A stretch of 38,054 nt of DNA from CAZDIO01 sp964505555 (GCA_964505555.1 CAZDIO010000061.1:1-38054); one strand, 5' to 3'. Shown: positions 1 to 9,529, counted from the stretch's first letter. Notes: generated from the sequence alone by a model not told the origin. Numbers and translations: made by a program.

Positions 1-158
1 CTTATTCCTCCTCAAAACAGACAACGTTGAATCCCCTACAAAGGGAACGCCCCTCCTGTCGTTGCGAGCGAAGCGCGGCAATCTCTTATCGCCATCAAGG
101 ATTCGAGATTGCTTCGCTACGCTCGCAACGACAGGAGGGGCGTTCCCTTTTGAATAAG
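1..158. repeat. REP-like palindromic element, copy 1
   Basis: A conserved core (about 55-136) runs from CCTGTCGTTGCGAGCG to its reverse complement, with an asymmetric loop that contains ATTCGAGAT. The pairing continues outside the core: 40-54 pairs perfectly with 136-150 (AAAGGGAACGCCCCT), and 1-7 (CTTATTC) pairs with 152-158. The core recurs at 4910-4990, 23825-23926 and 38000-38054. The loop has the same orientation as the copy at the window end and the opposite orientation to the two internal copies. It could form a long cruciform or RNA hairpin downstream of the leftward gene at 215. Confidence 0.85.
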
Positions 159-214
159 GTCGCAGTGACAGGGAGGATTGAAGAGGAAGATGAATAAGAG
201 GATGGGGTGGGGCT

Positions 215-1669
215 CTACCCCTGAGCATCCCCAGGCAATCCCCACTGCACACCGTGTTTTACGTTATTGCCGTTGTTGTCGTCCTTGTAGTAGCGCATAC
301 CCCGTTGATGGTCGATCACGGTGTAGAGAACTTTCCCATTTCGATAATTCCAGGAAAGAGGAAGATGAACGTTATACTTTCCAAGTGAAAATTTGTTATA
401 GAAAAGAGAGTTTTTCAGATCTGTTTGTACTTGATTAAACCCCTGATCGCTTAGCATCGAGGTAAAAAGACCATTAGAGGGTTCCCAAAAGGTAATATCA
501 TCAACTCCATCGCCCGTGATATCACCGCGAAAGGTGTAATCTGAAGTTGGTTTTCCAAAGGAGTATTCTTTCACCTGATTGTTTGACGATAAAATAATGT
601 AGAACTTTCTTGTCGAGGAGCGATAGACCGCGATATCAAACAAACCATCACCATCATAGTCTTGAACTTTTGGGACATCATTGTTTATTCCCCACACGAC
701 ATGACGATACGTTCCGTTTGAGAGGTAAATATAGAAGTGCCAGGCATTATTACTCAGCCGGGCAACGGCAGGATTAGTAACTCCTCGTCTCTCCCAGGGA
801 CCAAGAATGAGTGTGTCATTGGCAAGTCCAAATGGAAATGAAGTTACTCTCTTTCCATCAGATTTTTTAAACCCTAAGCCACGTAAATACCACACCGAAT
901 ATCCATTGAGTCGTCTTACCACCCCAACGTTTGAGTTTGCCCCTTGGGGATCGTAGACAATGGGGACATCTCCCGGAACTCCCCACGGAAATGAAAGATG
1001 GTTATTTACGCTGCCAAAGTCTTTAATATACCATCTTCCCTGAGAAACTCTCCAGACAACCGGATTTGATGTTCCATCACCATCGGGATCAAAGGGGGCT
1101 CCTGAGAAGATAAATGGTCGGGGACTACTTCCAGCATGAATAGGATTTGTCCCACTGAGGGTTTCTGTATAATCGCGGATACCATCACCATCGCTATCAA
1201 AATGATCGGGGTTACTTAAATCGGCGGTATCAAAACCATTACTACAATTTCGGTCTTCAACGTTGTTTCTGATGCCATCTCCATCCGTATCAAGGACGCT
1301 CAGTGCATTGCAGTTAGAGATGGACTTCACATTTGATGGTGCACTTGAGCCACGAGTATTGATGCATTGTGCAAAGATCTGAAGTGGTGTTGTTCCATAC
1401 CCCGTGGGAAGGAGTATATCAAAGCGGCCAGTATTGGCAGAGGTGTTTATACTTTGAGCAAAAACAGAGGCGGTTTTTGTTACCCCCGTATTTCCAATTC
1501 GATATTGGATCCTGATCTGAACTCCCCCTAATTTATATTCAGGGCAAAGTGCCATCTTCACTCGTGCTTTGAATGTCTGTTCAACTACAGTGGCGCTCAC
1601 AGTGAGATCTGCGCTGATAATGGCAAAGCCTAGAAGGGGGAGAAATATATGTCTAAATTTTACTCTCAT
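215..1669 (-). CDS. secreted thrombospondin-3 / FG-GAP repeat protein
   Basis: This is a predicted secreted surface protein of 484 residues with no enzymatic motif. An N-terminal hydrophobic stretch after RVKFRH (FLPLLGFAIISA) looks like a Sec signal peptide. Two thrombospondin type-3-like calcium loops follow near residues 125-170 (DTDGDGIRNNVED and DSDGDGIRDYTET). The C-terminal half holds FG-GAP/VCBS-like blades with acidic loops (DPDGDGTSNP, DYDGDGLFDIAVYR, DITGDGVDDITFWEP), as in calcium-binding beta-propellers. An in-frame TTG lies two codons upstream, but ATG at 1669 is the better start. The C-terminal domain is paralogous to that of the divergent gene at 2103. The substrate or binding partner is unknown; adhesion or a matrix role is inference. 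Confidence 0.8.
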   Translation of the reverse strand: MRVKFRHIFLPLLGFAIISADLTVSATVVEQTFKARVKMALCPEYKLGGVQIRIQYRIGNTGVTKTASVFAQSINTSANTGRFDILLPTGYGTTPLQIFAQCINTRGSSAPSNVKSISNCNALSVLDTDGDGIRNNVEDRNCSNGFDTADLSNPDHFDSDGDGIRDYTETLSGTNPIHAGSSPRPFIFSGAPFDPDGDGTSNPVVWRVSQGRWYIKDFGSVNNHLSFPWGVPGDVPIVYDPQGANSNVGVVRRLNGYSVWYLRGLGFKKSDGKRVTSFPFGLANDTLILGPWERRGVTNPAVARLSNNAWHFYIYLSNGTYRHVVWGINNDVPKVQDYDGDGLFDIAVYRSSTRKFYIILSSNNQVKEYSFGKPTSDYTFRGDITGDGVDDITFWEPSNGLFTSMLSDQGFNQVQTDLKNSLFYNKFSLGKYNVHLPLSWNYRNGKVLYTVIDHQRGMRYYKDDNNGNNVKHGVQWGLPGDAQG

Positions 1670-2102
1670 CGACAACTACTCAACCTCAAACCTTTGTACT
1701 AAGTTTATTTAACCCCAATAGCCGATTAAGGTAGCGTCTTCAAACCCCGGGGAGAGCCGACCTCTTCAATACAGCACATCGACCTATTTGTGATGTTTCT
1801 ATAAGTAGGAAGCGGTTCATTCCAGTTTAAGTTCCTTATTGTGAGCAAAAACACCTCATCTTAGAAGGTCGGTAAGTATCACATTTTATGGGGTTTTTTG
1901 AGGAGGGGTATGAAAAACCCTGATTTATACCGCTTACTTTTCTAAACGTTTGGCATCAAAATACCGAAAACTTACAAATAACTAGCTATTTATTTTTGAG
2001 GATTTCCCGGTTATCGAGTCAGTTATAGCTTCGTAAGTGAGCTATAATATAGGTGGGGTTGAGATCAGTTTTTTTACGAAGGTTTCGAAGTAGGGGTTTT
2101 TA
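1670..2102. promoter_or_regulatory. divergent intergenic region between two FG-GAP genes
   Basis: These 433 bases separate divergently transcribed genes and hold no convincing ORF. A perfect -10-like TATAAT lies at 2043-2048, about 55 bases before the ATG at 2103, but no good -35 sits at the right spacing. AGGGG a few bases before 2103 is a plausible ribosome binding site. The region is AT-rich and probably carries promoters in both directions; no operator repeat was recognised. Confidence 0.45.
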
Positions 2103-4850
2103 ATGATCAGGCGAGTAGTCTTATTCCTGTTGATCTGTCTAGCTTCATCTTCAGAAGTTTCGGCACAGTCTATTTCAATTACTGAATTTCGAACCACAAC
2201 CGATACTCCTGGAGCTTACTCCTCAGTAACAGTTAATGAGGGGACAGATTATTTTAAGTATATCCTTGGAAATGCTTTTAACGGAGATGAGCGAAGAGAT
2301 TCTCAGTGGGAGGAGAACTACACTGGAAGTAGTATCGGAGTTTCAAATGGGATTTGGAGTGCAACAAATCGAGTCTCCGGAGGTTACTTTTTTCCTCTCT
2401 TTGGTGGATTTGGTACAACCTTAGAAGCAGAGCCTCTTCCTGGCGATAAAACCATTCCCCGACACGGCTATCGAAATCCGATTAACGCTGAGAGATATAC
2501 CCGACTTTCTTTTCGAATGAATCATACCGCGCGAGATGTTCTTGCCGTGTATTGGAAGGGTCGGCCTGCTGGACCCAATGACTCGCGTTGGCCTGATGGG
2601 AAACAGTATGGAGCTCGATTTGATGGAACCTATCACATGGGAGTGGGCTACGAGCATAGTGGCTATACCGTGTACTCAATTGATATGAATAACCTTGCCG
2701 GCTTTTTTGAGCAGGTGAAGGGCTCTTGGGGAGGTCAGGTATCAGCGCTTCGGATAAGCCCCGCTGCGTTTAGTGCCGCGGGAACAAAAGTTCAGATGGA
2801 TTGGTTACGATTAACTGATCCCACCTCAGCCCCACAGTTAAAAATTAGTTGGAATTCACAAGATCTCTATGCCCATAATGTTGTGACCTTGTGGGTGGAT
2901 ACGGACGGAAGTGGATACAATGGCTCGCCATTGGCGCGGTTTACAAGAGCCCCGGGAAACGGCGATCCAGAAACATATACCTTCCCCACATCGACTCTGC
3001 CACCTGGAGTATATTATTTCTATCTTACATCGCAAATCTCTCCCAATCACACTCCTGAAGCACAAAGTGGATACTCCCCCGCACTGACGATCGGTGGAGC
3101 TCCTTCGGTATCAATTACTTCACCTTCTGCAATATCTGGAGATGACTACTTTACACAAAATGGAAATCCCGCTGACATGAGCAGTGCCAGTGATGTGCCG
3201 AACTTAAATGGTGCTCTTTGGTCCGATCGGTGGCGGCAGTTTAGTAATCCAAGATTTGTCAATGGTTCATTTCAAATTGATGCAAACCCTCCTGCATACG
3301 GGAACGCAGAAAGTGATGTTCAAGTTCACTTAAATGTTAGCCTCAGTAACCCCATTCAGACATCTCGTCACCGCTATCTGGTGTATCGGATGGCGCTTGA
3401 TGCAACCAATTATGCCAGCCTCAATGATGGGGTGCGTGATGGTTGGGTATCAAGGCCAGTTTTTTGGAATGATAATGTCTTAGTGGGATCGACATTTAAA
3501 GATCATATCCTCTATGAAGGATTTCACACCTACGTTATTGATCTCTGGGGAGACAGCAGTAAGACATTAGAAAACGGAACGCCGTATCTTCAAAATTCGA
3601 GTTTTACAAAAATGCGTATCGATCCCAATGAAAACACAAGAAATACTTATCTTCGTACCTGGATCGATGATGTGAAAGTGCTTTCTGAGCCAAGGGCAAA
3701 AAATAACAGCTTCACACTCTCCTGGACGATTGGCGACCCAGACGATACGGATTTTTCTGCAAGCATCTACTACTCCAAAAATAGCAATGGGAGCAGTCCA
3801 ACATTAATTGAAAATGTTTCTAATTTAAAAAAAGGAGTGAACACTTACGTGTGGGACACCTCCTCGGTGCCGAGTGGTTTTCGCTACTACGTGCGAGTTG
3901 ATGTCAGTGATGGAGTGCACACGGTGAAAGCAGTTTCTACCGTTCCGATGCTTGTAGGAACTCCTGCTATTCAACCACGAAGAGCCCCTCCCGCGTATGA
4001 CTATGATGGAGATGGAAAGAGTGACCTTGCGGTATTTCGTCCAGGAACAAGAGGGACATTCTTAGTGCATCGCACTGCTTCAGCAGCCATCCAGCGTAGC
4101 TGGGGGAGTACGGACACTCCAGTTGAAGGGGATTTTGATGGCGATAATATTACCGACATCGCTTCGGTTCGCCCAGATTCCAGTGGGAGATTTCACTGGT
4201 ATATTCTGCAATCAAGTACCAATACGATCATCGAGAAGATCTGGGGAAAGAACGGCGATCAGCTTGCTGTTGGTGATTACAATGGAAACAACACCGATGA
4301 GATCGCTGTCTTTCGTGCCGGCGCTTGGTTGATACTGTATAGCTCCGGTGCTTACGAAACTCGTGTATGGGGTGCCGCAGGAGATAAACCCGTTCCACTT
4401 GATTACGATGGGGATGGAAAGACTGATCTTGCAATATGGAGATGGAATAACGGCACGGGTGATGGAAAGTGGCATGTCATGTACTCAGGATATGTTTCAG
4501 GAATGATCGCTAAGACCGTAAGCTCAGTAAAGTGGGGAATTGCGAGTGGTGATATTCCAGTTCCTGCTGATTATGACGGGGATGGAAGGGCCGATCTCGG
4601 TGTATGGCGTCCCTCCACTGGAACCTGGCATATTCGTTTCATCAATGGTCCAAACGTCACGACCTCTCGCTCCGTGCAGTGGGGAATGGCAGGAGATGTG
4701 CCAGTTTCTGGAATAGATCGCAATGGTGATGGAAAGAGTGATTACGTTGTGTGGCGTCGGGCTTCGGGAGTTTGGTATATTAATCCTTACTTTAATATTC
4801 CACCAAGAGCTGGACGGTGGGGGCAAAACGGGGATCGGATCCCGCAGTAA
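2103..4850 (+). CDS. large secreted FG-GAP/VCBS repeat protein
   Basis: This protein of 915 residues is predicted to be exported. The N-terminus (MIRRVVLFLLICLASSSEVSA) is a classical signal peptide with a likely cleavage site after VSA near residue 22. Residues of about 25-620 are beta-rich and have no motif I can name. They contain two similar segments resembling extracellular carbohydrate-binding or fibronectin-like modules (SGDDYFTQNGNPADM, TFKDHILYEGFHTYVIDLWG). From about residue 632 there are six FG-GAP/VCBS-like blades with loops such as DYDGDGKSDLAVFRP, DFDGDNITDIASVRP and DYDGDGRADLGVWRP, followed by W-G turns. That arrangement fits a calcium-binding beta-propeller. The gene is divergent from a shorter paralog and is followed by a perfect hairpin. 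Adhesin or matrix function is inferred; no catalytic residues are seen. Confidence 0.82.
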   Translation: MIRRVVLFLLICLASSSEVSAQSISITEFRTTTDTPGAYSSVTVNEGTDYFKYILGNAFNGDERRDSQWEENYTGSSIGVSNGIWSATNRVSGGYFFPLFGGFGTTLEAEPLPGDKTIPRHGYRNPINAERYTRLSFRMNHTARDVLAVYWKGRPAGPNDSRWPDGKQYGARFDGTYHMGVGYEHSGYTVYSIDMNNLAGFFEQVKGSWGGQVSALRISPAAFSAAGTKVQMDWLRLTDPTSAPQLKISWNSQDLYAHNVVTLWVDTDGSGYNGSPLARFTRAPGNGDPETYTFPTSTLPPGVYYFYLTSQISPNHTPEAQSGYSPALTIGGAPSVSITSPSAISGDDYFTQNGNPADMSSASDVPNLNGALWSDRWRQFSNPRFVNGSFQIDANPPAYGNAESDVQVHLNVSLSNPIQTSRHRYLVYRMALDATNYASLNDGVRDGWVSRPVFWNDNVLVGSTFKDHILYEGFHTYVIDLWGDSSKTLENGTPYLQNSSFTKMRIDPNENTRNTYLRTWIDDVKVLSEPRAKNNSFTLSWTIGDPDDTDFSASIYYSKNSNGSSPTLIENVSNLKKGVNTYVWDTSSVPSGFRYYVRVDVSDGVHTVKAVSTVPMLVGTPAIQPRRAPPAYDYDGDGKSDLAVFRPGTRGTFLVHRTASAAIQRSWGSTDTPVEGDFDGDNITDIASVRPDSSGRFHWYILQSSTNTIIEKIWGKNGDQLAVGDYNGNNTDEIAVFRAGAWLILYSSGAYETRVWGAAGDKPVPLDYDGDGKTDLAIWRWNNGTGDGKWHVMYSGYVSGMIAKTVSSVKWGIASGDIPVPADYDGDGRADLGVWRPSTGTWHIRFINGPNVTTSRSVQWGMAGDVPVSGIDRNGDGKSDYVVWRRASGVWYINPYFNIPPRAGRWGQNGDRIPQ

Positions 4851-4873
4851 ATTGACGCCAATGAAGGACAAGC

Positions 4874-4896
4874 TTAGAAGCTCTAAGAGCTTCTAA
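4874..4896 (+). terminator. perfect hairpin downstream of the FG-GAP gene
   Basis: TTAGAAGCTC is followed by a TAA loop and GAGCTTCTAA, a perfect 10-bp stem starting 24 bases after the stop codon. No T-tract follows on the plus strand, so intrinsic termination is uncertain. Its right half also pairs with sequence beyond the REP-like element (see 4884-5021). Confidence 0.5.
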
Positions 4897-5021
4897 CACA
4901 ATGAAACCCCCTGTCGTTGCGAGCGAAGCGAAACAATCTCGAACCCTCATTGGTAATATGAGATTGCTTCACTTCGCTCGCAACGACAGGAAGGGACTGT
5001 TCATTTTGTTAGAGGTTCTTA
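4884..5021. repeat. REP-like palindromic element, copy 2, with extended arms
   Basis: The core at 4910-4990 matches the REP-like family (CCTGTCGTTGCGAGCGAAGC to its reverse complement), with a loop containing CGAACCCTCATTGG in the opposite orientation to copy 1. Outside the core, 4884-4905 (TAAGAGCTTCTAACACAATG...) is largely complementary to 5000-5021, so the whole palindrome spans about 138 bases. These outer arms are unrelated to those of copy 1. Confidence 0.8.
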
Positions 5022-5093
5022 GCCAAAAATCGATACTCAGAATTTGCTCTGCTCTGTTTTGAGCAAATGGATGGTAAATGTTAAGCTGCGTTG

Positions 5094-6506
5094 ATGGCAG
5101 AAAAAGATCATACGCTACTTTCAGGAAGTATTTATAAGACCCTGCTCATGGTTAAGGAGGAACTTACAAAGAGCTCTCTGCGGCTCATTGTTGGTGTCTC
5201 CGGAGGGATCGATTCGCACACCTTACTGCATCTCCTCGTTTCTCTTTCCAAGGAACTGGAACTTGAGTTGATCATTGCTCATGTAAACCACAAACTTCGT
5301 GCTGAAAGCGATGAGGAGGAGAAGTTTGTAAGAGATCTTGCCTTGCATTACCAGCAAGAGAGTGCCTTTTTCACGGCTCATCCTCCAGAACAAGGAGCAA
5401 ATATCGAAGCATGGGGACGAGAGGTTCGCTACCGATTTTTTTCCTCTTTGCTATCTGAAAGAAAAGGAGATCTTATTGTTACCGCGCATCATGTAAACGA
5501 TCAGGCGGAGACGATTTTGATGAGTTTTCTTTCTGGGCGAATGGCGCTTCGAACCCATCGGGTCCATTTCTTCCAACGAAGTGAAAAACTCCTTCGACCA
5601 CTGCTCATGCACTCACGAAAAGAGATCGTTCATTACGCGACAAGAAAGAATTTGCAATATGTGAGCGACGCATCAAATGCTGATTGTTTGCGCACGAGAA
5701 ATCGAGTTCGTCACGAGCTTCTTCCCTACGTAGAGGCGAAGTTTAACGAAGATATTCTCTCAACACTTGAAAGAATCGGTGAGCGACTGGCAGAGGACGA
5801 TTGTTTTTTGTGGGGTATCGCCCAAGAGAAGATTGTGGAGGCCGGAAGGGTTTCAGTCCCATATTTACAAGCTCTTCCCTCGGCGTTACGATGGCGAGTA
5901 TTACGAGAGCTCTGCATTGACGAGATTGGCCCTGAGGTGAATGCTATCGGGTATGAACGTTTTGCGGCGATTGCTACGGTCCTTTCACAGGGAGTCCAAA
6001 GGGGAGATGTAGGAGGTGGGATCGTTTTTTATGTTGATCAGGAAAAGATACTTCATTTTGCGAGGCAGGAGGAGTTTCTCGATCGCTTTTTGGAAACAAT
6101 TGAAGAGATACTTGAAGTTCCCGGAGTGGTGAGCCGTGAGTATCCAAATGGGGTAACCGGCACGATTCGTTCGCGAATTGTTGAAAGGACGGAATTTAGG
6201 GTTGAAGAGATAAAGAAAGATCAGACACTTGCCTATTTTGATTTTGGAACGCTCTCTCCAGGGGTATTGAAAATTAGGGAGAGAAAAGCGGGGGATAGAA
6301 TCAGTGTAAGGAATGTTGGGACAAGAAAATTAAAAAAAATCTTCCAAGAGAAGCGCATTTGGGAACCTCTCCGCAATAGAGTTCCCCTTGTTGAATGGAA
6401 TGGGGAGATAATTTGGGTGCCAGGTATTTTTCGCTCCGGGGCGGCGCTCGTTACTGGGGAGAGTAGGGAGATTCTTGAGTTAAGCTACGAAGAACAACAC
6501 CTTTAA
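5094..6506 (+). CDS. tilS: tRNA(Ile)-lysidine synthase TilS
   Basis: TilS ligates lysine to the wobble cytidine of tRNA-Ile(CAU) using ATP, changing both its charging identity and its codon reading from AUG to AUA. The N-terminal PP-loop motif SGGIDS (about residues 36-41) lies in LIVGVSGGIDSHTLLHLL. The family motifs HVNHKLR and TAHHVNDQAETILM follow. The C-terminal part (LSPGVLKIRERKAGDRI through GTRKLKKIFQEKRI) matches the TilS C-terminal domain. A TTG lies immediately before the ATG, so the start could be 5091. At 470 residues it is slightly longer than the E. coli enzyme. It sits upstream of ftsH, as in many bacteria, but a gap of about 280 bases suggests separate transcription. Confidence 0.95.
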   Translation: MAEKDHTLLSGSIYKTLLMVKEELTKSSLRLIVGVSGGIDSHTLLHLLVSLSKELELELIIAHVNHKLRAESDEEEKFVRDLALHYQQESAFFTAHPPEQGANIEAWGREVRYRFFSSLLSERKGDLIVTAHHVNDQAETILMSFLSGRMALRTHRVHFFQRSEKLLRPLLMHSRKEIVHYATRKNLQYVSDASNADCLRTRNRVRHELLPYVEAKFNEDILSTLERIGERLAEDDCFLWGIAQEKIVEAGRVSVPYLQALPSALRWRVLRELCIDEIGPEVNAIGYERFAAIATVLSQGVQRGDVGGGIVFYVDQEKILHFARQEEFLDRFLETIEEILEVPGVVSREYPNGVTGTIRSRIVERTEFRVEEIKKDQTLAYFDFGTLSPGVLKIRERKAGDRISVRNVGTRKLKKIFQEKRIWEPLRNRVPLVEWNGEIIWVPGIFRSGAALVTGESREILELSYEEQHL

Positions 6507-6788
6507 TTTTTAGGTTAATTAGGTGGATTAAGCAATTTCCTCGTCTAAACAGACTATTTATAACTAAGGTACGTTATATTGTGAATGCTAATTTGAAAGT
6601 ATGTATCTAAACGACATGTCTCTGGATTACGGTCGAAGTTTATGCCATTCGTATTTGGGCAATCTGTATATCGTAATTCTATGAAGAAATAGATGAGCAA
6701 TAGGTAGAAATTAACAACCACTTATTATAGTCAGATTATACTAGGTGCACGTTATAATAGTAATAGCAGAGAGATAGACAAGGACAGA
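6507..6788 (+). promoter_or_regulatory. AT-rich leader and probable ftsH operon promoter
   Basis: This 282-base non-coding stretch contains a perfect -10-like TATAAT at 6753-6758, about 30 bases before the ftsH GTG. The possible -35 (TAGTCA near 6728) is weak. AAGGA at about 6779-6783 is a good ribosome binding site for GTG 6789. No hairpin or repeat was recognised in the rest of the region. Confidence 0.5.
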
Positions 6789-8645
6789 GTGGGTCAGATT
6801 TCACGTCAGGCAATAATATGGCTCTTTATCATCATCGGAATGATGGCGGTCTACAGTATTATTCAAGGTCCCACCCATCAACCAAAAGAGATCCCTTACT
6901 CCGAATTCTTTCAAGCAGTAGGTGAGGGAAGAGTAAGTGAGGTGCTTATTCGTGAACGAGATATTCGCGGCACTTTTAAACATGAACCAAGTCCAAGTGA
7001 TCCAAACCAGTTTATAACCCGTTACCCCGCAGCGGATGAACAACTTTTACCTGAACTTCGAAAAGCAGGGGTGAAGATCGATGTTGAAGCAAAGGAAGAT
7101 GACACCTGGAACTTCCTCCTCTTAGCACACTGGTTTCCAATGTTACTGCTGATCGGTGTGTGGATCTTCTTCATGCGCCAAGTGCAGATCGGTGGAGGAA
7201 AAGCGTTAAGTTTTGGAAAAAGCAGGGCGCGTCTCATGGAAGAGGGACCTTCGAAGGTGACCTTTGAAGATGTGGCTGGAATTGATGAATCAAAAAATGA
7301 ACTTGAAGCGATCGTTCAGTTTTTAAAAGATCCAAAGAAATTTACAAAACTTGGTGGAAGGATTCCTAAAGGGGTGCTTCTTGCGGGAAGTCCTGGAACA
7401 GGAAAGACCCTCCTTGCTCGAGCCATCGCTGGAGAGGCCGGGGTGCCGTTCTTTAGTATTTCGGGTTCCGATTTTGTGGAGATGTTTGTTGGGGTTGGTG
7501 CTTCTCGTGTTCGAGATCTTTTCCTTCGTGCAAAGAAAAACGCCCCTTGTATAGTTTTTATTGATGAGATTGATGCTGTGGGAAGACACCGCGGAGCGGG
7601 TCTTGGGGGTGGTCACGATGAGCGTGAACAGACCTTAAACCAGCTGCTTGTAGAGATGGATGGTTTTGAAGCAAACGAGGGAGTCATCCTGGTTGCGGCA
7701 ACAAACCGTCCCGATGTGCTCGATCCAGCGCTTCTTCGTCCGGGACGATTTGATCGCACCGTGATTGTGCCACTTCCTGATATTCGGGGTCGAGAAGGGG
7801 TGTTAAAAGTACATACAAAAAAGATTCCACTTTCTCCCGATGTTTCACTTCAAACCATTGCTCGTGGAACCCCGGGGTTTTCTGGTGCGGACCTTGCAAA
7901 CCTTGTCAATGAAGCGGCGCTCTATGCGGCGATGAGAGAAGGGGACAAGGTGGCGATGGAGCACTTTGAATATGCAAAAGATAAGATCATTATGGGGGTT
8001 GAGCGTAAGTCACTGGTGTTGACAGATCATGAACGAAAAGTCAGTGCGTATCACGAGGCAGGACACGCCATTGTCGCAAAGCTTATTCCAGGAGCCGATC
8101 CGGTACATAAGGTAACCATTGTGCCCAGAGGAGTCGCCTTGGGACTGATGCAACAACTTCCCCAAGATGATCGACATAACTACACGAAGGAGTATTGGCA
8201 CGATCGAATCTGTATCGCTTTTGGTGGTCGGGTCGCTGAGGAGCTTGTTTTTGAGGAGATTACGACAGGAGCAAGCTCTGACATCATGCATGCTACAAAC
8301 ATCGCCAGACGAATGGTGTGTGAATGGGGGATGAGTAGCACACTTGGTCCACTTAATTATGGGAAACGAGACGATGCGGTGTTTTTGGGGCGAGATTTTG
8401 GACATGTTCGAGAATACTCTGAAAAAACAGCTGATTTAATTGATGATGAAGTGCGAAAAATTGTCGACTCTCAACTTACCCGTGCGCGTACCATGCTCTC
8501 GAAGCATCGAGCGCTCTTAGATGCTCTCGCTTCGGCACTTCTTGAGAAAGAAACTCTTGATGCAGATCAGGTAAACGCTATGGTTAACGGAGCTCTTGGT
8601 GGTCGGCCTGCGACTTCGTCGAAGGAAGCAAATGCGAACGTATGA
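6789..8645 (+). CDS. ftsH: ATP-dependent zinc metalloprotease FtsH
   Basis: FtsH is the inner-membrane AAA+ protease that extracts and degrades misfolded membrane proteins and selected regulators. The 618-residue protein has the full architecture. A first membrane helix at about 7-27 is followed by a short periplasmic domain (IPYSEFFQAVGEGRV) and a second helix at about 108-130. The AAA+ module has Walker A GSPGTGKT at 200-207, Walker B IVFIDEID, and a second region of homology ending in RPGRFDR. The zinc-binding HEAGH is at 422-426, with the downstream acidic zinc ligand expected in the GASSDIMHAT region. The start is GTG with a well-spaced AAGGA. The last four bases overlap the next gene (ATGA), so translation is probably coupled. 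Confidence 0.98.
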   Translation: MGQISRQAIIWLFIIIGMMAVYSIIQGPTHQPKEIPYSEFFQAVGEGRVSEVLIRERDIRGTFKHEPSPSDPNQFITRYPAADEQLLPELRKAGVKIDVEAKEDDTWNFLLLAHWFPMLLLIGVWIFFMRQVQIGGGKALSFGKSRARLMEEGPSKVTFEDVAGIDESKNELEAIVQFLKDPKKFTKLGGRIPKGVLLAGSPGTGKTLLARAIAGEAGVPFFSISGSDFVEMFVGVGASRVRDLFLRAKKNAPCIVFIDEIDAVGRHRGAGLGGGHDEREQTLNQLLVEMDGFEANEGVILVAATNRPDVLDPALLRPGRFDRTVIVPLPDIRGREGVLKVHTKKIPLSPDVSLQTIARGTPGFSGADLANLVNEAALYAAMREGDKVAMEHFEYAKDKIIMGVERKSLVLTDHERKVSAYHEAGHAIVAKLIPGADPVHKVTIVPRGVALGLMQQLPQDDRHNYTKEYWHDRICIAFGGRVAEELVFEEITTGASSDIMHATNIARRMVCEWGMSSTLGPLNYGKRDDAVFLGRDFGHVREYSEKTADLIDDEVRKIVDSQLTRARTMLSKHRALLDALASALLEKETLDADQVNAMVNGALGGRPATSSKEANANV

Positions 8646-9529
8646 ACCTATGGACCTGGTTTAGTTGGCCGTCTGTTAATGTTTTCCTAGATATCCTTCT
8701 AGTCTCTCTCCTTATTTATCGAACATTGTTGATGGTCAAAGGCACTCGGGCATTACCGATGCTTGCGGGGTTAGGAGTGCTCGTGGTGGTGTATTTTGTT
8801 TCTCGAGAGCTGAGTCTCGTAACGTTACACTGGCTTCTTGATAATTTTCTGGGCTCAGTCATTCTCGTAATTGTCGTTCTCTTTCAAGATGATCTTCGTC
8901 GAGCGTTAATCAAAGTAGGTCTTGGGCCGGGAAGGGGAATGAATCTGGGATCAGAAACGGATCAGGGAATTAGAGAAATAGCTAAAGCGGCTTCAGATCT
9001 TTCACTTCGTCGTCTTGGAGCGTTGATCGTTCTTAAGCGAGGGATCGGCTTAGAGGATTATGCTGAACATGCGATTGCAATTAATGCCACGGTGAGCCAT
9101 CAATTATTAGTGAGTATCTTTCTTCGCACCTCTCCTCTTCATGATGGAGCAGTTATTGTCGAGGGAAACAAGATCACCGTTGCCGGTGCTGTTTTGCCAC
9201 TTACCTTTAGTCAATCAGTAAGCAGTCAACTGGGAACGAGACATCGAGCAGCGATCGGACTTTCGGAGATTACAGATGCAGTCATTGTTGTTGTTTCTGA
9301 AGAAACAGGAACGATCTCTTTGGTTCGAGAAGGAAGGATTACCAGAGACCTTGATGAAAAATCTCTCTATAACGCACTTCACCGTTTGACGATCTCGAGA
9401 AAAGTTCGAACCAAGCTCGATTTGCAGCGAAAGATGTTACTCAGACGTCTACGAAGAAAGCCTGTAGAAGAGGAGGAAGCGCCTTTAGAACCGGTGGAAG
9501 GCTCTGAAGAGGAGAAGGCGACTACGTAG
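8642..9529 (+). CDS. cdaA: diadenylate cyclase CdaA
   Basis: CdaA condenses two ATP into the second messenger c-di-AMP at the inner membrane. The 295-residue protein starts with about three membrane helices (roughly residues 14-30, 38-54 and 66-82), ending in FQDDLRRAL. The DAC domain follows, with the catalytic DGA at 168-170 (PLHDGAVIV), the RHR ATP-binding motif at 200-202 (GTRHRAAIGLSE) and SEETG at 219-223. The C-terminal 40 residues are charged and acidic. It is followed by a YbbR protein and glmM, the conserved cdaA-cdaR-glmM module, in which both partners are known to modulate the cyclase in Firmicutes. Confidence 0.96.
   Translation: MNLWTWFSWPSVNVFLDILLVSLLIYRTLLMVKGTRALPMLAGLGVLVVVYFVSRELSLVTLHWLLDNFLGSVILVIVVLFQDDLRRALIKVGLGPGRGMNLGSETDQGIREIAKAASDLSLRRLGALIVLKRGIGLEDYAEHAIAINATVSHQLLVSIFLRTSPLHDGAVIVEGNKITVAGAVLPLTFSQSVSSQLGTRHRAAIGLSEITDAVIVVVSEETGTISLVREGRITRDLDEKSLYNALHRLTISRKVRTKLDLQRKMLLRRLRRKPVEEEEAPLEPVEGSEEEKATT

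Noticed and set aside
178..438. 86-residue ORF on the plus strand
   Set aside because: It lies antisense to the 3' end of the FG-GAP gene at 215 and has arginine/cysteine-rich, non-family composition.
8010..8405. 131-residue ORF antisense to ftsH
   Set aside because: It lies opposite the conserved protease domain and shows no motif.
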